DNA of 64,000 bases from Haliscomenobacter sp965225875 (GTDB lineage Bacteria > Bacteroidota > Bacteroidia > Chitinophagales > Saprospiraceae): contig NZ_CBDDBS010000002.1 in assembly GCF_965225875.1 (NCBI RefSeq), positions 2,108,001 through 2,172,000 on the forward strand, in the 5' to 3' direction. The translations under genes were made by a program, and so were the position numbers. Positions 58,503 to 64,000 of this stretch are shown here, piece by piece (position 1 is the stretch's first letter; each line of letters opens with the position of its first letter). The notes below the pieces were generated by a model, which saw nothing but the letters and a program-made list of their open reading frames with translations, was not told the DNA's origin and made no database searches.

Positions 58503-59819
58503 ATGAGAAAACAATGCTTAACACGGGCATTAACCATTTTGGCAGTATTGTGCTTTGCTGCTCATGTATTACCTGCACAAGATTTGTTTGAGATCAAGTT
58601 TACCGACAAACTGAACGTCAAGTACAAAGGACTCCTGGTTATTTTTAACGACAGTAAGATGTACATGCGCGTGGCCTACAACGCCGAGAACATGTACAAA
58701 GTAGTGAACGTAGACTACAAATCTGAACATGGCAAAACGGATGGGAGCGAATACCTGGTTCTTCTGGGTTCCAATCCAAAATTCATCACTGCTGCTGGTC
58801 AGTACGGCTACAACCCGGATCACATCATCTTCCTGGAAAATCAGGAAAAACCTTACCTGACCGACGACGCGAATGACACTTCGAAACTGCTCCACGCCGA
58901 TTCCTTCAGGGCGCTGACCAAGCAAGACATCAACGATGCCTATCTGCGTGAATTTTATTCCTCCACGGAGCCGGATTACCTGGCTTTGCGCAAGATGTTT
59001 GGCATCGATTTGAGCACCCTGCGCCTCAAGCCTAACGTCAATACCAATACGCCCGGAACTACCATGCACCTGATCATCGCGGCCAATACCAACATTGGCG
59101 ATATTGGAATGAGCTGTTCCCGGGATCAATCGTCTTTGACTGCCGAGTTCAAGGGGATTGCATCCTCTTTGGGCATCAGCTACAAACAGTACCTGATTAA
59201 TGGCGACAATTTTACCAAAGCTGCGGTGCAAAACACCTTAAACAGTTTGTACCCCGGCACGAATGACATCGTGATTTTTGTTTATCGCGGACACGGTTTT
59301 CGTTGGAACGACCAGCAGGGTGCCTGGCCTCAACTGGACATGCGCAGTTCGCCATACACCCGCATTGGGGACAACACGGCACTCGACCTGGATTATGTGT
59401 TCAAAACCATCAAGGCTAAAGGTGGCCGTTTGAACATCGTGTTGGGGGATTGTTGCAACTCGACAATCGATATGCCTAGCCCACTTACGGGTAGCGAATT
59501 CCTGGCTATGCAAGCGAACAACAATTACAATGACTCCAAGCTGCGCGATTTGTTCATGAACTATAAGGGTAACCTAATGGCTACTGCGGCCAGCCCCGGT
59601 GAAGTGTCCTGGGCCAATAACGCGAATGGTGGTTTTTTCACCGTGAGCTTTTTGCAATCCCTGCGGGAAGAGATCAGCTACATGCGCGATGATGCCGCCG
59701 ACTGGCGCGATTTAATCAACAATACGGTAACCGGAGCACGCAGAAAGTCCTCCAAAGGGGTATGCAGCAACTGTACCTTGCAAAACGGAATTTATCATTA
59801 CGACGTTACGGGGAAATAA
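58503..59819 (+). CDS. secreted caspase-fold (C14) peptidase
   Basis: 438 aa with a signal peptide (ALTILAVLCFAAHVLPAQ). The first ~160 residues are of unknown fold. Residues ~190-430 form a caspase/metacaspase-type p20-like domain: MHLIIAANTN (first strand), then DIVIFVYRGHG with catalytic H264, and LNIVLGDCCNS with the dyad Cys at C318 (C317 also present). It should be a cysteine peptidase with basic or acidic P1 preference that cannot be told from sequence. Export is unusual for a caspase-like enzyme. A long hairpin ends the gene, and a small secreted protein gene follows. Confidence 0.85.
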   Translation: MRKQCLTRALTILAVLCFAAHVLPAQDLFEIKFTDKLNVKYKGLLVIFNDSKMYMRVAYNAENMYKVVNVDYKSEHGKTDGSEYLVLLGSNPKFITAAGQYGYNPDHIIFLENQEKPYLTDDANDTSKLLHADSFRALTKQDINDAYLREFYSSTEPDYLALRKMFGIDLSTLRLKPNVNTNTPGTTMHLIIAANTNIGDIGMSCSRDQSSLTAEFKGIASSLGISYKQYLINGDNFTKAAVQNTLNSLYPGTNDIVIFVYRGHGFRWNDQQGAWPQLDMRSSPYTRIGDNTALDLDYVFKTIKAKGGRLNIVLGDCCNSTIDMPSPLTGSEFLAMQANNNYNDSKLRDLFMNYKGNLMATAASPGEVSWANNANGGFFTVSFLQSLREEISYMRDDAADWRDLINNTVTGARRKSSKGVCSNCTLQNGIYHYDVTGK

Positions 59820-59820
59820 A

Positions 59821-59914
59821 AAAATAAGTGCTTCATTTTGTCAAAGGATTAGGTAAGTAAACGATTCATTGCAAGTGTCTTATCTAATCCTTTGACAAAA
59901 TGAAGCACTTATTT
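59821..59914. terminator. long hairpin after the caspase-like gene
   Basis: Arms 59821-59857 and 59879-59914 (AAAATAAGTGCTTCATTTTG-TCAAAGGATTAG and its complement) pair over ~36 nt, followed by TTTTTGCCCC. It is a strong terminator-like structure between the caspase gene and the next gene on the same strand. Confidence 0.7.
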
Positions 59915-59946
59915 TTGCCCCACTACTATATCGAAAAACTAATCTG

Positions 59947-60429
59947 ATGCCAAAACTACTCATGTGCTTGTTGAGTGTAGTCCTGCTGGGCAACAAATCC
60001 TGCAGCTCCAAAGCCTTAGGTGACTTTGTGAATTTGTTAAAAACTTCGGACAAGGTCGAACTTTTTGCAGTGGATGCCTTTCCAACAGCTGCCCAGGATC
60101 AAACCTTGGATGCCACTTACGTAGCCGATTACAAGGTGATTGAGTTTATTCCAACGGGTCCGGCTGAAGCAGCAAGCCTAACCTTTGCCGCAGTGGATGC
60201 CAAAAACTTTGACCTGGTGAATGTCAAAAATTGCCCTTTCATGGCCAAATACGCCCTGCGTTTCAGCAAAGGAAAAGACCGGGTAACGATGGTGATCAGT
60301 CCTGCGCCCTGTGGAAAAGCTAGGATGGTTTTTGCCTCAGGAGCAAAAGAAAGGAACCTGGAACTCACGCCGGAGAACAGTCTAGAGGCGGCGATTCAAA
60401 AGATTGTGAGTAAACCGCTCATTAAATAA
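59947..60429 (+). CDS. small exported protein, 160 aa
   Basis: Probable signal or lipoprotein-like N-terminus (LLMCLLSVVLLGNKSCSSK, Cys19 a possible lipid site). The mature part contains paired cysteines (VKNCPFMAKY and SPAPCGKARMVFA) and beta-rich segments (YKVIEFIPT, LTFAAVDAK, KDRVTMVISPAPC). The family is not recognised. It lies 127 bp downstream of the caspase-like gene on the same strand, after a hairpin. It may be a partner of that gene, but this is based on position only. Confidence 0.7.
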   Translation: MPKLLMCLLSVVLLGNKSCSSKALGDFVNLLKTSDKVELFAVDAFPTAAQDQTLDATYVADYKVIEFIPTGPAEAASLTFAAVDAKNFDLVNVKNCPFMAKYALRFSKGKDRVTMVISPAPCGKARMVFASGAKERNLELTPENSLEAAIQKIVSKPLIK

Positions 60430-60436
60430 ACATCGT

Positions 60437-60500
60437 TGTAGAGACGCACGGTTGTGCGTCTCATATAGGACGAATAGAGACGCACAACTGTGCGTCTCTA
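60437..60500. repeat. pair of 'GTAGAGACGCAC' palindromes
   Basis: Two palindromes, GTAGAGACGCACGG-TTGTGCGTCTC (60437-60462) and TAGAGACGCACAAC-TGTGCGTCTCTA (60475-60500). They share the GTAGAGACG...CGTCTCTAC ends with the REP-like family at 613-1550 but differ in the middle. A third relative is at 61541-61568. Confidence 0.8.
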
Positions 60501-60560
60501 CCTGTCCAAACATCCAAATCAGGTGTTTTTGCGTAGGTTAAACCAACCAACACCTGAAAC

Positions 60561-61544
60561 ATGAAAAAACTATCCGTTTTCCTCCTCTCCCTGTGGCTTT
60601 TTGCCCCATCTTTTGCCCAGTCACATAAAAAATTCGAGATTCACGAAGGCAGCATCACCAACCTCTACGATGCATTTGGCAAAAACAGCAATTTGGTTCA
60701 AGATTTCGGCTTTTCCTCTATCCTGAAATACCAGGGTAAAACCATCCTGTTTGACGCTGGAAGCAATGCCGATATTTTTAAAAAGAATGTAAAAACCCTC
60801 GGCGTCGACTTGCGGAAGGTAGATGTGGTGGTGATTTCACATAGCCATTTTGACCACCTCAACGGCATCGATTATTTGTTGAAAATCAACCCTAAAGTCA
60901 AAATTTATTTTCCTTTTGATATTTTTTGGGGCGCACCGGTGCCATACGACGCTACCGGGCAGGATAGCACCACCAAAAATCTTTTGCCCGTACACATGCG
61001 CTATTTTGGCGGCGGCAAAACCAAATTCCAAATCATGCAATCCGGGCGTTTTTGGAATGGAAATGTTGAATTTGTCAAATCCTCGATTGAGATTGAACCA
61101 GGTATCCGCCTCGTTGCCACCAACTCACCCTTTATGGGCTACTTTTCGGGTTATCCCAATAAAAGTTTTGTGGATGGGCAATTTCAAAGTGCCGATAATT
61201 CCAACTACAAATACACCAACCTTCCTGAATTGTCCCTTTCACTCAAAACTGATAAAGGAGAAGTCCTCATCGTTGGCTGTTCCCACAGCGGAGTGGAACG
61301 TATCGTGGAGCAAACCAAAAAGGAAACCGCGCACAAGATTGAATTGGTGTACGGAGGCTTCCACCTGATCCCCTTTGACCAAAACAAGATCAGCGAAATT
61401 TGCCATTACCTTAAAGATGGGCTCGCAGTGCATCGGGTAGCACCCGCACATTGCACCGGGCATTTGGGGTTCAAGATTTTTAGTGACGTGTTTTTAGGGG
61501 ATTATTTGTTTGCGGGTTTGGGGGAAACTCTTTCGTTCAAGTAG
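60561..61544 (+). CDS. secreted metallo-beta-lactamase-fold hydrolase
   Basis: 327 aa with a signal peptide (LSVFLLSLWLFAPSFAQ). Metallo-beta-lactamase fold with the metal motif HSHFDHLNG (HxHxDH, about residue 94), preceded by ILFDAGSN, and later VGCSHSGVERIVEQ and VAPAHCTG, the third and fourth ligand blocks. It resembles the MBL-fold group related to 7,8-dihydropterin-6-methyl-4-(beta-D-ribofuranosyl)-aminobenzene-5'-phosphate synthase-like hydrolases. The true substrate is unknown. The protein should be periplasmic. Confidence 0.9.
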   Translation: MKKLSVFLLSLWLFAPSFAQSHKKFEIHEGSITNLYDAFGKNSNLVQDFGFSSILKYQGKTILFDAGSNADIFKKNVKTLGVDLRKVDVVVISHSHFDHLNGIDYLLKINPKVKIYFPFDIFWGAPVPYDATGQDSTTKNLLPVHMRYFGGGKTKFQIMQSGRFWNGNVEFVKSSIEIEPGIRLVATNSPFMGYFSGYPNKSFVDGQFQSADNSNYKYTNLPELSLSLKTDKGEVLIVGCSHSGVERIVEQTKKETAHKIELVYGGFHLIPFDQNKISEICHYLKDGLAVHRVAPAHCTGHLGFKIFSDVFLGDYLFAGLGETLSFK

Positions 61545-61568
61545 AGGCGCATAGCCCTGCGTCTCTAC
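61541..61568. repeat. 'GTAGAGGCGCATAG' palindrome
   Basis: GTAGAGGCGCATAG-CCCTGCGTCTCTAC between the convergent MBL-fold and membrane-protein genes; it overlaps the last codons of the latter. It is a member of the GTAGAGACG...CGTCTCTAC superfamily and may act as a shared transcript end. Confidence 0.7.
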
Positions 61569-62257
61569 TTTTCCCGCAATTGCGTGATCGTAAACACATG
61601 TAAAAACACCGCAAACGGCATGTAAAAACCAGCGATCAAAATGTATGGCATTTGAGTAAACTCCACACTGATGGGATTTTCCGCAAAGCCCCACATCTCT
61701 GGGCGCAGTACCAGCGTATTAAAAATGAAAACAATATTGGCCAATAGCAATAAGCTGAAGATGCTCCAAATCCAGGCGACTATTTTGGCAAAGCTCTTTT
61801 TTTTGTACAAAAACCAGGCAGTAGGGATAGCCAGCAAGCCCGAAACAATATCAAAGTTATAGCCCTCGAAAGTAGCTTGCACCGGGCCAATGCCTTTGAG
61901 ATAGATGCCCAGGATCAAAAACTCCACCCCAATGCGAAAAGACTGGATCAATACCGGTTGCCAAATGGGAATGTTTTGGGTAAAAGGCCGATGTTTGCCC
62001 GAGGCAAAAAACCAGACTATCAAAATAAAGGCAGGCAGAATGACCAACAAGGGTATCCGTGGCGGATTGACCATAGGCCGCAGTATCCCCGATTGATCCA
62101 GAACCAGCAGGTAAATGGTCCAGAGGATCAAACCTCCATACAATTTAAACAAGCCATTGCTGGGCAGTTGATCACTGGCTTTTTGCACATTGACATACGC
62201 AAAGCCAATCACAACAAACAATGCGGCGTAGAGCAAACAAAAATTGAAGGTGAGCAT
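61565..62257 (-). CDS. polytopic membrane protein, 230 aa
   Basis: ATG 62257 is used; a longer frame would need TTG. About seven hydrophobic spans (FNFCLLYAALFVVIGFAYV, GLILWTIYLLVL, IPLLVILPAFILIVWFFAS, SFRIGVEFLILGIYL, FDIVSGLLAIPTAWFLY, IWSIFSLLLLANIVFIFNTL and the C-terminal YILIAGFYMPFAVFLHVFTI). No conserved catalytic motif. It may belong to the small DoxX-like or unknown-function membrane families, but I cannot place it. It is a stand-alone gene, convergent with the MBL-fold gene. Confidence 0.75.
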   Translation of the reverse strand: MLTFNFCLLYAALFVVIGFAYVNVQKASDQLPSNGLFKLYGGLILWTIYLLVLDQSGILRPMVNPPRIPLLVILPAFILIVWFFASGKHRPFTQNIPIWQPVLIQSFRIGVEFLILGIYLKGIGPVQATFEGYNFDIVSGLLAIPTAWFLYKKKSFAKIVAWIWSIFSLLLLANIVFIFNTLVLRPEMWGFAENPISVEFTQMPYILIAGFYMPFAVFLHVFTITQLREK

Positions 62258-62303
62258 AGCGGTAGGTGTTTTTCGATTGGACAAAATCGAAAGACAAATG
62301 TGG

Positions 62304-62347
62304 CAAAAAAAAACATCCCGATTTTGAGTTAAGTCAAAATCGGGATG
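62304..62347 (-). terminator. intrinsic terminator of the EGF lipoprotein gene
   Basis: Stem CATCCCGATTTTGA with its complement, 6-nt loop, preceded on the plus strand by A9, which is a T-run on the minus-strand transcript. It lies 47 bp downstream of the EGF-domain lipoprotein stop in the reading direction. Confidence 0.85.
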
Positions 62348-62393
62348 GATTTGGTATAATTTACCTCAACGGCAAGACGTAGATGGGCAGTTT

Positions 62394-62975
62394 TTAAAAA
62401 GTATACTCCAAATCTACCTTATAGCCCGTACTACAACCCGTACATTCAATACGCAAGCTTTCCGGGAAATTATTGGTTTCATTGTACGCTTTAAACTTCA
62501 AACCACCCATAAAATCGTCGGTATCGGGTGCGATATCCTTGTCCCATAGCTCGATGGTGTATTCTTCCAGAGGGCTGGTCAATTCAGGTTTGGTGGCAGG
62601 AAAAAATACCGGGTTTTGCCCTGAAACGGGGTCGAGTGGCAAGGGAAAAACTGGCCCAGTCCAGATCAAAGTGGTGCCTTTGTAAATTTTCATGTACACA
62701 TCGGGGCCATCCGAAGGATCCCAATTGCCGTTAGTTGTAGTTTTAGCTGGATATTTGGTCAGTTCTAGCTTAGTGAATTTGATGGAGGCGGGTGTTTTTT
62801 GGGCATTACAGGTCTCTCCGGTCCAGCGTTCGGTACAGTTGCAGTCACCCGAATCACAGGTGCCGCCATTCAGACAAGTTGTTGACTCACAGGGATCTGC
62901 CTTTTTACAGGCAAAACTGCCAGCAAGCAATAAAAAGGCCCACATTGTCAAGATTAAATAGGATTTGGTGTTCAT
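62394..62975 (-). CDS. EGF-domain lipoprotein
   Basis: 193 aa from ATG 62975; the longer frame starts 11 codons earlier without a good signal. Lipoprotein signal peptide with the lipobox GSFACKK. Then one EGF-like domain (~28-58) with six cysteines: CESTTCLNGGTCDSGDCNCTERWTGETC as a whole fits the EGF/EGF_CA pattern. The remaining ~135 residues are a beta-sandwich, C2-like region (IYKGTTLIWTGPVFPLP, YTIELWDKDIAPDTDDFMGG). It is likely surface or periplasm exposed and involved in adhesion. A strong terminator follows. Confidence 0.88.
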   Translation of the reverse strand: MNTKSYLILTMWAFLLLAGSFACKKADPCESTTCLNGGTCDSGDCNCTERWTGETCNAQKTPASIKFTKLELTKYPAKTTTNGNWDPSDGPDVYMKIYKGTTLIWTGPVFPLPLDPVSGQNPVFFPATKPELTSPLEEYTIELWDKDIAPDTDDFMGGLKFKAYNETNNFPESLRIECTGCSTGYKVDLEYTF

Positions 62976-63337
62976 AATTGCAGTGAATTTTAATGGGTTT
63001 GTATTCACTACAATATTGCGGGTATAAGTGCCGGCTGCGCCTCACCTATTTGGGTGAATTTTTATAAAAAAATCAGGGCATCCCGAATTCTAAAGCCCCA
63101 ACCGCGGCAGCGGTTGAATCTTGAATAGCCGCGGTCGTCCGCGGACTCAGAGGTTCTGAGTAGTTTGGCAACCGCGGTAGCGGTTGAATTTTGCCTCATT
63201 TTGTTCAACCGCTGCCGCGGTTGTGAAACATTCCTCTGGTCATTTTACCGCGGACGACCGCGGCTATTCAAGATTGAATCACTGCCGTGATTCTAATGGT
63301 TTTTTTGAAATTACAATTCGGGATGACTGGCCTTGGT
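62976..63337. other. 362-bp intergenic region with a GC-rich hairpin repeat
   Basis: Most of the gap is the repeat at 63079-63325. The first 100 bp (62976-63078) hold the promoter of the EGF lipoprotein gene, and nothing else is recognisable there. The M1 peptidase gene ends at 63338. Confidence 0.75.
63079..63325. repeat. 'CAACCGCTGCCGCGGTTG' palindromic repeat block
   Basis: About 250 bp, nested inverted repeat: outer arms CATCCCGAATTCT / ACAATTCGGGATG, middle arms AACCGCGGCAGCGGTTGAAT...GCCGCGGTCGTCCGCGG and complement, and an inner hairpin (63169-63223) of CAACCGCGGTAGCGGTTGAA with TTCAACCGCTGCCGCGGTTG. A shorter relative is at 17072-17160. Confidence 0.85.
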
Positions 63338-64000
63338 TTACTTCACATCTCGCATATTGTCCTCGGGGTTTCGATCCACCAGCAAGGTGAACGGATCAAT
63401 GCCCGCCTTTTCAGGCTTGCCTTGGACCTCAAAAGTAAAGGTATTGTCCTTTTTGTTGATGAAAACCCGCTTGCGGTAGAGGGTTTTGCCGTACTTTTTA
63501 CCCTTTTCAGGTTTGGCAAAAGCGCCTATTTCCATCCAGTCCGCTACCTTCTCTTCCTTCTCCTTGCCCAGTGCGTCGGCCTTTAATTTGCGCGATTCCA
63601 CCTTCAGTGTGACCTGGTATTTGTCTTTACCGAGTTCTTTGATACTTGCCTCAGTAGTGCGGTTTTCAAAGAGGGTGATGTCCCAAAACAGGTCTTTGAT
63701 GATGTACTTGAGCGAATCCGGTGTTTGTTTGTAGAACTCGTCTACCACATCGGTGGAAACCGGGAAGGGTGGTGGCGCGTAGCGGAACTTGTTCAAAAAG
63801 TCACGCAAGCCTTGATTGACTTTTTCTTCACCAATCATTTCCTTCAGGTAATACATCACCAGGGAACCCTTGTTGTAGTGGATGTAGCCCTGGTTTTCGG
63901 AACGCGCCAGCGGGAGTTCCTGCAAACGCTCTGCCCCGCGCCCGCGCAGGTAACGATCCGCCTCGTATTCCAGGAATTTGCGCATGATGTCGCGGCCATA
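63338..64000 (-). CDS. M1-family aminopeptidase, C-terminal end (partial)
   Basis: The gene runs off the right edge; the frame is open to base 64000, giving 220 visible residues. The sequence fits the C-terminal part of a gluzincin (M1) peptidase of the large Bacteroidota type: YDIMRKFLEYEADRYLRGRG-like helices, then YIHYNKGSLVMYYLKEMIGEEKVNQGLRDFLNKFRYAPPPFPVSTDVVDEFYK. A beta-rich tail follows (ASIKELGKDKYQVTLKVESRKL, YRKRVFINKKDNTFTFEVQGKPEKAGIDPFTLLVDRNPEDN). The HExxH zinc site lies outside the window. In related proteins this tail is fused to an ABC-2 permease; that cannot be tested here. Confidence 0.88.
   Translation of the reverse strand, partial: YGRDIMRKFLEYEADRYLRGRGAERLQELPLARSENQGYIHYNKGSLVMYYLKEMIGEEKVNQGLRDFLNKFRYAPPPFPVSTDVVDEFYKQTPDSLKYIIKDLFWDITLFENRTTEASIKELGKDKYQVTLKVESRKLKADALGKEKEEKVADWMEIGAFAKPEKGKKYGKTLYRKRVFINKKDNTFTFEVQGKPEKAGIDPFTLLVDRNPEDNMRDVK

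Overview
The window reads as a chromosomal segment of a Bacteroidota bacterium, most likely from the Saprospiria (Haliscomenobacter-like). This placement is my inference. It rests on a fused MurF/alanine racemase gene, a run of three parvulin-type foldases, orphan FtsX-type permeases, a DUF2911 protein, an alpha-2-macroglobulin/TonB-plug protein without a barrel, many SPII lipoproteins, and TAnnTTTG-type -7 promoter boxes. Coding density is ordinary. The intergenic DNA is unusually rich in hairpin-forming repeats from at least seven families.

Region 1 (1-3.3 kb): the end of a YebC-like gene, a tRNA with anticodon CAT, a broken REP-associated (RAYT/Y1) transposase gene studded with its own 28-nt palindromes, a small unknown gene and a serine-hydrolase lipoprotein. 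Region 2 (3.3-13.7 kb) is a defence island: an Mrr-type restriction enzyme, a PD-(D/E)XK protein, and a type I restriction-modification system in the order hsdR, hsdS, HNH-like gene, hsdM. A long hairpin separates hsdR from hsdS, and the HNH-like gene is translationally coupled on both sides. An unknown 211-aa gene closes the island.

Region 3 (13.7-19.4 kb): a minus-strand three-gene operon (small EAD11-like protein, ABC ATPase, membrane protein). The loop of the membrane protein is built from a degenerate 5-nt DNA repeat. An XRE-type repressor with a perfect palindrome at its start and several small genes follow. Region 4 (19.4-25.5 kb): an IS630-family element (1.28 kb) inside a repeat block. 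An inverted copy of that block about 4 kb away lacks the IS and so acts as an empty site. Three ~100-bp MITEs share the IS termini. A two-component system and a dihaem cytochrome c lie between the copies.

Region 5 (25.5-31.1 kb): a beta-propeller protein, then a probable (substituted) hydroquinone-cleavage module (extradiol dioxygenase of the PcpA/LinE/MhqA type plus maleylacetate reductase) with a Crp-like regulator next to it, and an esterase. Region 6 (31.3-43.1 kb): three large FtsX-type permeases without an ATPase, an ankyrin protein, a lipoprotein related to intradiol dioxygenases, a DUF2911 protein, a MDMPI/DinB-like protein and a VOC protein. Region 7 (43.2-54.3 kb) is envelope biogenesis: three PpiC/SurA-type genes, MurF-Alr, a CoA-type Nudix hydrolase overlapping a MacB-like permease gene, RmlA and a renal-dipeptidase homologue. 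Region 8 (54.3-64 kb): the MG2/plug protein, an MFS transporter, a secreted caspase-fold protein, an MBL-fold hydrolase, an EGF-domain lipoprotein and the C-terminal end of an M1 peptidase running off the window.
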